Assembly: GCA_001655205.1 (NCBI GenBank)
Contig: LPNZ01001133.1
Coordinates: 1 to 56,612 of the forward strand
Origin: Lenisia limosa
Lineage: Eukaryota > Breviatea
Direction of reading: 5' to 3'
DNA: 56,612 nt
Shown: piece by piece, positions 1 through 12,312 of the stretch
Layout: the number at the start of each line of letters is the position of its first letter
How positions within the stretch are numbered: position 1 is the first letter of the stretch
Made by a program: the position numbers and the translations under genes
Notes under the pieces: model-generated
The model's input: only the letters and a program-made list of their open reading frames with translations
What the model was told of the DNA's origin: nothing
Databases searched by the model: none

Positions 1-371
1 GGCGCAAGGGGAAAGGGGGAGGAGAAAAAAATTGGGAGAAAGAGAAAGGAGCAAACCAAGAGCAAACTGGGGGGCAAAAAAGGGCAAAAGGCAATTCATG
101 TTTTCAGTCTATTTTAATTTACGATTTTATAGTTAGGCTTTTTTCACCCAATTCAAATTTCTCCTGTTCTCCTCTTTGCGTCTTCTCTTCCTTCTCCCCT
201 TCTCCTTTGGCATTCTCTTTGCCTGCTCTTTGCTCTTGTCTTGTCTTTTTTTTATGGTGGGTGGTGATTGCAGGAATAATCTACTTCACTGTCACCATCC
301 CCCCCCTCTGATTGAAGTATTATCAAAACTCTCTAAATATAGTCCTATAAGCTCCCTCTCAAGTTTCTACA

Positions 372-3090
372 ATGGATGAAGCGACAGAAGCTCTCATTAA
401 ACAGATATTGGCAGAGGTTTGTTCAAATGTACATTGTTTTGTGTTTTTTTATTATTAATAATATTCATCGAAATAGGACAAGAAGAATGAACGAACCAGA
501 ATTAAAGAGGATGCAAAATATGCTCGTAAGCTTCGAGCCCAAGAAAAGAAACAACAAAACCTCCTCATACAGCAAGAAGAGATTGACTCCAGAACAACAG
601 TTGGTTATATATATGATATATTACCTATATAATAATTGTGAAAATAGTTCATATGCATCAACATGAAAATTTGTCTTATTACACCTCAGGTGTAAGTGGA
701 TTTGTAAATGGCGTAAAACATATTTCAAATATATACAAACAAGCTAATCTTGCAGAGAAGAAAACGAGCACGACCTGTGGTGAATTACAAGGATATTCAA
801 AATGGAGTGATTGATGTCATGAAAGAGAGTCACATTCTAGAGAATAAGACTCCCACCAAAAAGAAAAAAAGTGGGTGATGTGTTTTTTTTTATGAGATAT
901 TTTTCCATCATAGAACTGATTTCTCTTTTTTAATTAATGTTTAAACTTTTTAGTGAAATACTCTTAAATCATAGGTAAAAAACCCCATCAATCCATTCCA
1001 GAAATGGAGGTTCCTGAAATGCTGAGACCATGTTCCTTCAATCCTTTTGACGTTAGTCTACCTTCACCACTAATACCCTCCATTCCCATGTCCGAGCCAC
1101 TTTCACCACAAATACCCTCCATTCCCATGTCCATGTCACCGTCACCAAAGCAATCCACCCTCCCTGAAATCACTGCTTCACTCAGCGTTCCTGAAATCCC
1201 GTCCGCCATTAGTCCAGATCAACCACAAGAGCCATCTTTACAAGCCATTTCAGATTCTGATGAAGAAATGGACCTTCCTCTTGAGCCTGAAGAACCAGAA
1301 AGCCCTCCAATTCACCCTTCACTGGAGGATGAACCTCACCTCCCAAGGCTTTTCACCAACTCTGATGATGATGAGCCCCGGAATCCTATGCCCTCTGTTA
1401 GTAACTCTGAAATTCCCCGACCGTCTACCCAGCCGTCTCTCGAAGATTCCCCGGAAGAACCAGCAGAGGCGGCCAATGACTTTCCTCCACCGTCATCACC
1501 ATCTTTCGAACCTCCCGAGCAATTTTCTGATCCTTCCCAAAGTCCTGCAGTCAGCAACAGCAATCCTTCCCCAAGTCCTCACGCGAGCAACAGCATTGAA
1601 TCCCTTCCCCAAATGGTCGTCCTTGATACGGATGATGATGAAGAAAGCCAGAGTCAGCATGTACATTCAGTTCAACGAACACTGTTGAGAACAGGGAGGC
1701 TCGTTTCCTTTGAGTCACGTTCAGTCATGAATGAATTTGGATCTCCAAAGAACACAATGGATGCTAGACCACCCTCGCCCTCTCCTGAGCTGTTGGATGA
1801 CCCTGTACCTGACCCTGCTGTGGATGTCCAGTGCTTGAGTTCTGATAGCGACAGTGCCCCCGATTCTGACGAACCTATCGGAAATATTGAACTGCCTGAG
1901 CTTCCAGCCTTTCTTGATGTCCCAATTGTTATGGACCCCAAAGTGCCCGTTGTTGACCTTGGACCACAGCTGGAGCTTCCTCAGCTTGCTGAAATGGTCC
2001 CGCCTGATCAATTAGTTATTCCTGACCTTCCTCAAGATTCACTTCATGTTCCTCCGCTGCCGGTTATCCAAGAACCCGAAGTGGTAAGCAAGTGGTTTTT
2101 ATTTCTTACAGCAGGGTGCTACTCCAAAAAATTGTCACGGATATCCGAGCAAAATATTTCGGTGACGTTATCTTTTAACTTCTTTTTACTAGATTTTAAA
2201 GACGATTTTGCTCAGTATGATAATCACAACATTTGCTTGCTTGCTTCCAAAACAACTGCCTTTCTAACAGTACAATCTGTTTTGGCTCTATTTTTGGTTT
2301 ATCCGAGCCAGTTTCTGGGTTGGCACCCTGCTTTAATGAGTTTTTTATTCCGTATTCTATGCGGTTTACAAGTTATGTGTTCAAATGAAATGGTTAATTA
2401 AGTCTTTTACCTTTTAGATTGAAGAAGTATGGGAGGAATTACCTGCTGAATTGGTGAGGCAAATGGAAGAAGCAGCAAAGCCAGAACCCCCAGAAATTAT
2501 GTTGAGGGTAAGGGTGTCGTTTTTATTGTAATATTCAGGCCTCTCCTAAGGATACAGATGAAGCTCTTACTACCCTCGTTGGTGTTCTCAACTGTACAAT
2601 GGTTTGTTTTTTTGTTTTTTTTAACATAATTTAGCCACAAGCAGCAAAGTTACTCAGAAATAATGCTAACAATGTTGAACGCAGTATTGAAGTGAGAACA
2701 GTTTCCCTGCTTACTATTAGGATTTTTATGCAAATGGTATCGAAGAAGAAGTTGTTCCTGTTGCTCCTTTGAGTGAAAAGGCAAAAAAAGTTGGAAAATT
2801 TGTGAAATGGAAGGTAAGAATCAACAACCTGTTTTAATGAGATCCAAGATCGTAACTGAAGAAACGAGTGATGAATGTCCAATTTGTCTTGACGAATTGT
2901 TTGGTTCTGGGATGGTTGTTGTTGAACTTCCGTGTTTGCACTCATTCCATGGAGAATGCATTGCAAAGGTATGGTGGACAGCTCGCCAATAACAGTGTAG
3001 TGCACCAAGTCAAACAAGCTGAGTTGTTCCTGTTGCCGAAAGGTCTACACTGAACCTAAGAAGCCTCCTGCCCCGAGATTAAGTTTGTAA
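372..3090 (+). CDS. RING-H2 finger protein, probable E3 ubiquitin ligase with SUMO-binding-like motifs
   Basis: Multi-exon gene starting MDEATEALIKQILAED. A basic, coiled N-terminal part (exons near 372-420, 477-600 and 755-870) is followed by one long exon (about 975-2082) coding a Pro/Ser/Asp/Glu-rich disordered stretch. Small exons then code a UBA/CUE-like helix pair (RNNANNVERSIE then DFYANG). The last exons code a RING: CPICLDEL, then CLHSFHGEC, then after a 32-nt intron the final pair CSCC, and stop TAA. Four short elements in the acidic region (ISDSDEEMDL, LFTNSDDDE, VVLDTDDDEE, LSSDSDSAPD) resemble SUMO-interacting motifs. RING proteins of this type transfer ubiquitin from an E2 to substrates. 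With SIM-like elements the inferred role is a SUMO-targeted ligase, probably nuclear; that part is inference. The RING is atypical because the last zinc pair lacks the usual proline. Exon joins in the N-terminal third are by eye. Confidence 0.75.
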
Positions 3091-3175
3091 ACTATTATGA
3101 CGAACCTTTTGTGATTTGGCTTCGTTTTTGAATATCCTTTTAGGTGTAAGTGCTTCAAGATTAGGTAAATTAACA

Positions 3176-3493
3176 ATGTTCACAATAATGACGGTTTGTT
3201 TCTTTGCTTTATTTACAATTCTTTAGGATACTGGGGTACACACCCGCTACATCAACTCGAATTCCTCTCATCATGCATCGAGCATAAGAGCAATTCTTCA
3301 AGCCAATACAAATAGATGTTAGTTCAAAGCAGCTCTTTTTCTTTTGAAACCATTCTAATCTTTTAGTAAATACATTGATAAACGTCATTCCTTTATCAAA
3401 ATCTGAAGCTGAACGGTAAGTTATGAGAAATTTCACTAATAGTATAGCGTCAATGTCCATATACTTTTAAATCGAATGAGAAGTGTTTTGTAA
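3176..3493 (+). CDS. Small 67-aa protein, three exons, unidentified
   Basis: ATG in MFTIMT, then exons at about 3227-3317 and 3365-3412, ending after the exon coding VNVHILLNRMRSVL with TAA. Two GT-AG introns join in phase and leave one continuous 67-residue frame, rich in Ser/Asn with a predicted C-terminal helix. No family recognised. It begins only 85 bp after the stop of the RING gene on the same strand. It could be a separate small gene. Alternatively, the second exon could be a 3' alternative end of the RING gene, because an intron opening at the RING stop can also be joined into this region in another frame. This is the only same-strand neighbour pair among the protein genes, which makes the separate-gene reading less certain. 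Confidence 0.4.
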
Positions 3494-3642
3494 ATTAAAT
3501 TTGAAAAGGAAGAATCGAGGATCACATCAAGAAAATAGATCTGTTGAATTTCTAGGATAGATACATTATAAACCATGGTCTTTTATTCTTGCGGGTTGCA
3601 ACACAAAGGCGCCTCCAAGATCACATTCAGGCGCTAGATAAA

Positions 3643-6104
3643 TTACAAAGGAGTATGACACCAACTTTGATTCTTTGGTGGTGGCAAGTTTAGCTTCAAA
3701 CTGTTTTTGGGCTTTGGAAGAACCAGCTTATTCCCTACACCATTACAAAAAACAAACAAAAAAAAAAAGAGTATTATTAAATATCTGCGTACCTGACAGT
3801 GCCGAATGAATAACTGGTGCTGTTTGGAAATCCAAATTTATGTCTCGAGTTACCGCCTGGGGTTTGGCTACGTTTTGAGAAGGGGTAAACAGGAAGCAAA
3901 GATAGATACGAAAAACAAAGATCTGCTCACCTGTTTCCGTCTCAGGCTCATTGTCATCCTCAAGATCCAGATCAATATCACAAGTTGGTTCAACTGAACG
4001 AATGATCCAACAACATTAATCAACTACCTTTTCTTTCAGAGACACAGCACTCATCATCGTCATCAAGGTCAATATCGCAGGTGACGGCTTTACCTGTATA
4101 TGATGAGGCACAATCTTATCATAATAGTGTGAAATCAATCGATAGAGGAGCTATGTGCAGCATGGGGATGTTTGTAATTTTTGACTACATAGATCTGATT
4201 TTTGACATGTCATATTCTTCGGACCTCACCAGCTGAAGGTTGAGTATCAGAAACTGGAGCTTCATCGTCCTCAATGTCATCCAAACTAATCTCACGGGGG
4301 TCTGGGGCAGTCCCAAGCCTAGACAAATAAACGACGGCACAAAACACACTGAGGGGTTGTTTCATTATCCATGGTGTTGTCTGACGCTTCAACGACGGGG
4401 TTCAATATCAAGGGGTTAGTTGAAGGATCATTCATGGGATCCAAATTGAGAAGATGGAGGAACTCAAGAGTTTGAGGATTAGTTTGCATTTCTTTGAAGT
4501 CACAATAAAAAGAAGCCCACCTGTTGTGACAGCATCATTTGGGTGAGAAGGTGCTGTGATGGCAAAGTTCTCCGGAATGATCTGAAGTTAACAAAACAGA
4601 AAAGGTTTCTATACCAATTTTCCATGAGCAGCCACATTTTCCTTGACCCAAGTATCGTCAGCAGTTGTCTCAGATTGACGGGGTGTTTGCTATACAGTTA
4701 AAAGGGGTCAAATTTAAAGTCCTTTAAAACTTGCTTACAAAGAACGATGTTCTTTGTCTTCCAATAGGGCTGAAAATGTCAATAAAAGTAGCAAAGATTG
4801 CAAGCCTACATGAGGTGATGGTTCCGTTTCACAATGGCGAGCCATTGGGGGTCATATGACAGTTTTTTAGGCCCATTAGCAAAAGGGATATCTAGTACCT
4901 GGAGGAAGTCCCGTCCTCTCAAACACTTATCAAGGGCAAGGAATTTGGTGTTTCCCTCAAGAGGAGGAGGCATTGTGTCAAGATCTAACAGTTAAATCAA
5001 ACACAAAACTTACGGTCAACAGGTTGGGCTCTCTGTGATGCGGGATTTGATTTCAAACTTGCCTGTTTGGTCAGACTTGGATGAATTGAGATTATCACAT
5101 ACTTGATTGTGGTTGACAAGTGCTGGAAATTTGACATGATGGTGAGCTGAAAACCAATATCTAAACAATTATCAATACCTTAACATTAAATGTTAGCATG
5201 AGTTTTGAGGAAATTTTCACGGCCAGGTTTCCTTTGACTATTTCTCATGATAACAAGTTAATTTCTTAGTGTTCGCATTAAATCCCTCCCACCTTGGTTG
5301 TAAATTAGACATCAGTTTCTCCATTGGAGGAGAACCTAGCATTCCTTGATTAATCTAAACAATAAATGAATTATTTATCACACCTCTTTGCGAAGGCCAC
5401 CTTTTTTCTGCAAAAGCTCTTGCTTGTTGCCATGCATAGCAATATTTCTGGGCCAGTCATGCGAAATAAAAATATCCAAAGGAGCTGAAATCTGGGAGAG
5501 CCTCCACATTTCAAATTCACGAATATGAAAACATGAACGAACAGAACTAAAATGGTTACAGTAGAACGCTTTGACAAACTCATCACAATAAGGAGGAAAC
5601 TCATAGTAGCCCTTCTGGTAGTCGTAGCCTTTATGGGTGCCCGAAACACCTGAACAATTATCTGAAAAGGCTTGCTTTACCTCCAATCCTAAGCCCTCCG
5701 AACCAAACAACCCCAGCTTTTCCTAAATAATAGATATCCTTCGCAACCCATCCTCCGTGATAACTAAATATAAGATGGTTTCAAGGACTAACAGTTCCCA
5801 ATCATGGTTAGAGGCTTCATGATTTCCTCCAACAAAGATAGTTGGGCAAGGGGGGGTTTTAAGTCCAGCGTAATATTTCACGTAAGAAGTAATATGTCTG
5901 TACTTTTGAGGACAAGCAAGACAATTGAGGTCATTGTTATTTCTTACCGCCTGGAAAATGAAGAAGAACAGTCCTACAAACCTCAAAGTCGCCACAAATA
6001 ATCAGAAGGTCAACTTTCTTGCCTTGAGTTGCGTTAATATATTCAATTGACTGATAAATGTTGTCAAGCTCGCCATGGCTGCATCCCTCAATGGCAATCC
6101 TCAT
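3643..6104 (-). CDS. DBR1: Lariat debranching enzyme DBR1
   Basis: Hydrolyses the 2'-5' bond at the branch point of excised intron lariats in the nucleus. The start [17 protein letters not shown] matches the family N-terminus exactly. The metallophosphoesterase motifs appear in order: [27 protein letters not shown], then [24 protein letters not shown] and [10 protein letters not shown]. The DBR1-specific C-terminal block [15 protein letters not shown] follows, then [15 protein letters not shown]. The C-terminal tail carries several acidic repeats of the type [10 protein letters not shown], each on its own small exon, and ends [13 protein letters not shown] with TAA. More than ten short introns interrupt the gene. 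All visible metal-binding Cys, His, Asp and Asn residues are kept, so the enzyme should be active, as expected in an intron-dense genome. Convergent with the upstream small gene and divergent from the helicase. Confidence 0.95.
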
Positions 6105-6395
6105 TCTGACGAAGAAGAAAGGGAGGGGGGGGGGTGATCAGCAAGGAGACAGAGTCGAGTTTCCACTCAGTTGTTGTTTGTCGATTGTTTGTCTTTTTTA
6201 GTATTAGATCGTTGGGAGGAGCCAAAAGAGGTGAAAGAGGGAGCAGGCTGGGAGCAGGGATGACAGGGAGGAGAGGAGCAAAATAGTTCACTGGTACAAA
6301 ACAAAAGTGTGTTGAATTTCTGTTTCCGCCGTGCAATCCCTCTTATGAAGGAATGATATTGTAGAAAGTGCTAGTTTTGATAAAAAGAAGCAAAG
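6105..6395. promoter_or_regulatory. Divergent intergenic region between DBR1 and the helicase gene
   Basis: 291 bp separate the two start codons on opposite strands, so it must hold both promoters. It contains a run of ten G around 6124-6133 and purine-rich GGGAGGAG repeats. No TATA box or clear initiator recognised. Confidence 0.4.
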
Positions 6396-9300
6396 ATGCC
6401 GAAAAGTAACGCCAAGAGGAAAGGTGGTACAGGCAACACTCAACATGAAACTGCTCGTACGTTACTACACAACTTGTGCGCCAAAGTTGGACACACACTC
6501 AAATATGAAACCTCACAAAACGAAAGAAGGCAGTTCATCACGGTTGTTGTACTGCCCTGTCTTCCTAATGAGGAGCCAGTGACCCTCACCAGTCAGCCTT
6601 GCAGGAATGCCAAGGAAGCTGAAAGCGATGTGTATGTTAGAATGGTTTACTGACATTCTAGGAGTCAGCAAGCAATGGACTTGATGAGAGTTATGGGGCT
6701 TGAGGACCAGTTACTGAGACATGTCAAGAGGCACGGAAAGGTTTGCACTCTTCTTTGTATCACTGTTGTAGCTCAATTCTGGCCCCCAAGTGTGTGACTT
6801 TCTTCCCAAGGATGCTGTTCAAAGAGGATGGACACTTGAAGTTTGTATTTTTCAATTGATTGATCTATCAGCTTTTCAAATCAATGATGTCCAACTACTC
6901 TAATAACAATCTCAATTGCAAACCAAAGTATAAAACCCAGCGTCATTCAAGTAGGCCGACTCAACCTGACAGTTTTTGTATACTCTGCTAAAATTCCAGA
7001 TGGCTTTTTTGTTGAGCTTTCTCTTCCCACTCCAAGAGGAACCCTGTTTGCTTCGGGTTTGGCTGAGGACCAGAAAACGGCTGAAAACAAGTGTGCTGTC
7101 AGCATGGGGCTTCAACTCGAGCAACAGCGTAGGTCCTGGCTCATGCCTTCTTCTCATTTTCTATCTTCTTGGTCTCCACCAGGCACAAGTCATTCTTTTT
7201 CTTATTATTGCTAATATTACTCCCTTTTCACGCTTTCATGAGACAAGTCAGTCTTGATCCCTTTAGAATTGATTCATTTGCCTCGTTCAAGCTCAAGTCG
7301 TCCTGGTGGTCCCATGGGTCCGGCTCTCACGATTTCTCCTGAGCAAATGTACCGCATTCACGAGGTGAGAGTGTTGTCCGGATCTGACGTTTAAGATTGC
7401 GCAAGTCTTCCAAAATGTGAACTTCAAAGAGCCGAAGATCGAAGACAGTTCAACGATGGAAGCTGAGGATAATCGTTCCGAAAGAAAAGCACAAACCCCT
7501 GAAATGGTATGGCCTCTTTGTTTTTTACGGTTAAGCTGGCTCAAATTAGTGAAGGTCTTCGTGTTGCTCAAACCCAACGCCTTCAAAAACCTGAAATGGT
7601 CAAGCGAATGGCTGGTTTGTGATAAATTATTGTGTTCAAAAGTAATCCATTTCATATAATAATGGGGTTATTCCTTGAATTTATCACATTCAGCCCGCCA
7701 AAAGCTTCCGGTGTATAAGTTCAAGGATCAGGTGTTATCTATGATCGAGAAAAATAGAGTATGTGAGTGTTTTGATCAAATCCAACGATACCTGATGAAT
7801 TCACAATTCATCAAGAAGGAGTGGTTTTCAAAGGAAAATGCAGAGAACGGAAGTATAAATATAAATAATGAAAGGGATACCGTTGTGTGACTTTTTAGGT
7901 GAGCTTGGTCCATGGGCAGACTGGTTGCGGTAAAACGACCCAAATTCCCCAGTTTATTCTGGACCATCATCTTGAGAAGGGAAATGGAGCCACGACCAAT
8001 ATCGTCTGTACTCAGGTTGGTAAAGGAAGAACTTCCCCTTTTCATATGGATCATCTTCCTGTTTTTCTGTCTCTTGGTCACGGATCTAGCCGAGAAGACT
8101 TGCTGCCCTCTCTATTGCCGAACGTGTTGCTGTCGAACGAACTGAATCGGTTTGCGAAGGGGGAAGAAACCGTATTGTTACCTTTTATTATCCTAATTTG
8201 CATTTGAAACTTCTGCCATTTTTAATCCTGTTTGATTTCACCACAGGTTGGAGAGAGTGTGGGTTATCAGATTCGTATGGAAAGCAGTCTCCCAAGACAG
8301 AATGGCTCCATCACCTTCTGCACCACCGGAATTTTGCTGCAAAGACTAAAAACCCTCACCAATTCAAATTCAGTTTGAAAGTCACACCTAATTTTACAAT
8401 TTAGATTTCACACATTATTGTTGATGAAATTCACGAGAGAGATATCAACACTGATTTTCTCCTGATTGTTTTGAAGCGTCTTCTGAAATCCAACCCAAAT
8501 ATCAGGGTACAGACTGCAAGATATATTTCACAATTCTTTAGATTATTCTTATGTCTGCGACTTTGAATGCGAAACTCTTTTCTGAGTACTTCAACAATTG
8601 CCCCCTTGCTGAAATTCCTGGATTTACCTATCCTGGTAGGAGTGTATTGTATTGGGGGTGTACGCAGAAAACTGTACTTGGAGCTGTATGTAACTTATTG
8701 GTGAAATAAATAGTGATGGTGTGACAGCATCAGCCAAATACTCTCTCTATGTTGTACTAACCAAAATGAAGGAGTGCTTATTTTACTACTGCTTAATGGA
8801 TTCTCTCTTCAGCTCACCCCTTCAGTAAAGAACATGTTCCTGGATGAGATATCTGAACGGTACTCCGGGCTTTACAATATTATTCAGCAAAGAAACAGGT
8901 TGTTCGAAGAAAAAAGATATCTCGAGAACTGTAAGGGTTCTGGTACATTTATTTATTTTTAGACAAAATGAGCCAGAGTGAAATTGAGGTTATCACTGAC
9001 TTGATTACGGCAGTTCTGAAGGAATTTATCTGTGAAACCAATCCAACAACAAACCCCAATGACCCTTCCGCCATTCTCGTGTTTCTGCCAGGTACTGCTT
9101 GGATCAAGGTTCTACAAATATTGAATTTCGGTTGCTACTTCTGAACCCTTCTCTACTTTCCTGATTCTCTAGGTTGGGAAGAAATCTCCAAAACACAAAA
9201 TGCCCTCAAGGACTCTCACTATTTTGGAGACAGTTCAATGTTCCAAATTCTCGCCCTTCACAGTACTTTACCTGCAAGCGAGCAGCGTCTCGTATTTCAA

Positions 9301-12282
9301 AGACCTCCAACTGTATGTTGGAGCCAATATATGAACAGGATATTCAAGGTCTTGTTTCAATTCTAATGCTATTTTAGGGTTGCAGAAAGATCATTCTCTC
9401 CACCAATGTGGCTGAAACATCACTGACTATTGACGATGTGGTGTGTGTTGTTGATCTTGGAATGTGTCGTGAAAAGAGATACAAGGCCGGACAGAGAGCC
9501 ACTTCCCTTGATGCAGTGTTTTGCGCACGTGCCAATAGTAGGCTTTGATTCCTTGTGATCTTGGCTTTGGAGTACAAGACTATGAATGTTGACAGGCTTT
9601 TGACCTACCTTTAGTTCGGCAAAGAAGAGGTCGAGCGGGCCGTGTGCAACCCGGAACCTGTTTCCATCTTTACTCCAGAAGGGAATACGACAACTTACAG
9701 GAGTTTTCAATCCCTGAAATTCTTCGCACTCCCCTCCATGAGCTTTGCCTTCAAACAAAGGTACTATTTGCGTTTTTCACCACAAAACACACGTTTTTTG
9801 GGGATCTTATCACCACACAGGTCTACGACTTCAACACTTCTTCTTCCATTGCCGAATTCCTGAGATACGCCATTACACCGCCGCCAAGAGACATGGTTCA
9901 TGACGCTCTCATGGTGTTACGTACGCATCAGATTTGAGTGTAACCGTTTTTAGAGGAAGTTGGAGCCTTGACGTCACGTGAAGAGTTGACCCCTCTTGGC
10001 CGAGTCCTGGGTACTTTACCAATTGACCCTCGTATCGGCAAGTTCCTTGGTAGGCACTTTTTACAATATTCACTCCCAGTGATGTCAACCATTTGCGGTG
10101 TTTTGGACCCTGCACTTACGGTGGCTGCTGCCTGGAGCTGCAAGTCACCCTTCGTAGCCCCCATGCATGCGAGAGAAGAAGCCAACGCCATTCACAAAGA
10201 GTACGCCTGATATCAAGCTTTTGGAACACACTCAACTTTTCTTTCTCACCCATTCTAGTCTCTTTTTGAAGGACATGTTGAGTGACAGTATCATGGTTGT
10301 CAACGCCTATCAGGCTTGGCTCAATGCTGAGGATCAATATAGGGTAAGAATGGGAAACCTGTTTGACTTCACCAGTTCGCAAAAGACAGCTTCCTGTCAC
10401 ACGCCACCCTCAAGCAAATGAAGAGTATCCGCAATCAGCTTGGACGGTTACTCTGCAACTGTGGTCTTGTTGATGACCTTCCTCCGTAGGTTTTTGGACT
10501 TGCAGCTACCGATGCTCTTGATTTGTTGAAATAAAAAAAGCAAAAGGTCCACCCCTTCTCATTCATTAGTGAATCGACAACTGACATTTACACGCAATAC
10601 GCAGCACAGTTTTTGAATCTTCAACAGCGCTTCATCATGTCTGACCAAATTTACGACAGTTTGTGAAACCCTTTTTGGTCATGCCACAGAAAACACCTCG
10701 ACTCTGATGATGGCTAATCGAAACACTGGCAACCACGAGGTGTTTAAGTCTGTCCTTGTCTCAGGTAATACCCCGCCTCCTGATAGCTTTCATGCAAACC
10801 TAGTTTATTTCCTCTCTTAGAGTTAATTCATATATTTTTTTGTTTTCCAACCCACTTTCTCTTAAACGTCCAAGGAATGTACCCGAACATCGCCTTCAAC
10901 CGTGAGAAGAAGGAGTGGTGTACCAAGGACCATAAGAGTATCACCGCGCATCCCTCCACCTGCATGAAATCGGCTCACAAGCTAGGCAGCTTCAACTCGT
11001 GAGTATCTGATTTCGTCTCATTATGTCAGTCCATGGGTTGTATTTGGCGAGAAAACCAAAGGTTTCCAGGCTGGAAGTTCCAGAGAAACTCTGTACATGC
11101 GTGATTGTTCCATGGTTTGTTGGCTGAATCTTCAACTTCTTATGGTATCCATGACCTAGCTATATCGTTTTTAGACAATTAAATTGTTTTTACTGGCAGG
11201 TTTCGGCTGAGGCTCTTCTATTCTTTGCCAAGCCTTTCGAGGTGGTCATGAAAGAAAGTGAGTCACCTCCCCCCCCCCCCNNNNNNNNNNNNNNNNNNNN
11301 NNNNNNNNNNNNNNNNNNNNNNNNNNNNNNNNNNNNNNNNNNNNNNNNNNNNNNNNNNNNNNNNNNNNNNNNNNNNNNAATCCTTTCAGACCGGATTAAC
11401 CTTGTTGTTGACGAATTGATATCCATTGAAGTACCCAACACTGAAACTGCAAACGTAAGTAAGGCCATAAGGACTTGTTCCAATCACCACTTGTACAACG
11501 CGCAAGTGATATGCCTTTATATACTAACTATCAGGCCCTTTACATGCTTCGAACCCTCTTTGACAAATACGTGACTGAGCGAATGCTGAATACTTGGAAA
11601 GTCAACCATGGAATGGTTTGTCATTTGCTTGTATGTTTACCTTTCAGTATGGTGGACGGCTGCTGGAAATGATTGCTGAACTTGTGAGTCTCTCCGAAGG
11701 CAACTCCCACCACCCAAGCAAAGATCCGTCCCAGTTCCCTCAATCTCTTCCTTCCCCCTCTCCTTCTCCATCACCACCACCCATTGAACCCCCACAGTCC
11801 AGTTATCAAAGCAGCTCGCGAAGCTCCAAGCCCTTTCAGAAAGTTCGTGTGGACCAAAGTCGAAGCAGGCCAAGCCACAGCCAGAACTACCAGAAGAGCC
11901 GGATGATTGATCATCACACCAGCCAAAGTGACCATCACCACACCAGCAGTCACCAAAGTGATCACCACATCAGTCACATGACTGATCACGGTCAAAGCCA
12001 ACACAAAGCCGACAGTGGACATCAAAGTATTGAGCAGCAGAACATGATGTATCAGCAGCAAATGAATCAGCAAATGATGATAAACCAGCAGATGAACCAA
12101 CAAATGTTCCAACAGCAGCAAATTGTAAGAACGATGTCTTTTTTTTTTACTATTTTTAGAATGCAAATCAAAACTGGAACCAAGGCAACTTCAACCAATA
12201 TCAGCAATTCAACCAGAATTCGTATCCAAACCCCCAGTATCAGGGAGGGCAATTTCATGGTAACCAAATTAACTTTTTGTAG
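6396..12282 (+). CDS. RHA/DHX9-like DExH-box RNA helicase with N-terminal dsRNA-binding domains
   Basis: Starts [13 protein letters not shown]. Two dsRNA-binding-like segments precede the helicase: [16 protein letters not shown] through [11 protein letters not shown], and [19 protein letters not shown] through [14 protein letters not shown]. Helicase motifs follow in order: [64 protein letters not shown]. The winged-helix/ratchet ([21 protein letters not shown]) and OB-fold regions come next ([15 protein letters not shown]). [12 protein letters not shown] is as in the DHX9/DHX36 branch of SF2, and the dsRBDs favour DHX9/maleless. The C-terminal tail is low complexity, rich in His/Ser/Asp then Gln/Met/Asn, and ends [12 protein letters not shown] with TAG. 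An assembly gap (11281-11378) removes part of the OB-fold-to-C-terminal stretch, right after a run of ten C. Likely unwinds dsRNA or RNA-protein complexes. Convergent with the thioredoxin-fold gene, with only 30 bp between stops. Confidence 0.93.
11281..11378. other. Assembly gap
   Basis: 98 unknown bases inside the helicase gene, directly after a homopolymer of ten C. The homopolymer probably stopped sequencing. Some coding sequence or an intron is missing here. Confidence 0.99.
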
Positions 12283-12312
12283 TCAATGTACATTTAAACT
12301 GGAATAAATAAC

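Noticed and set aside
988-1563. Minus-strand Gly/Ser/Met-rich frames opposite the RING gene's long exon
   Set aside because: Mirror of the Pro/Ser-rich plus-strand coding sequence; no introns or family features on the minus strand.
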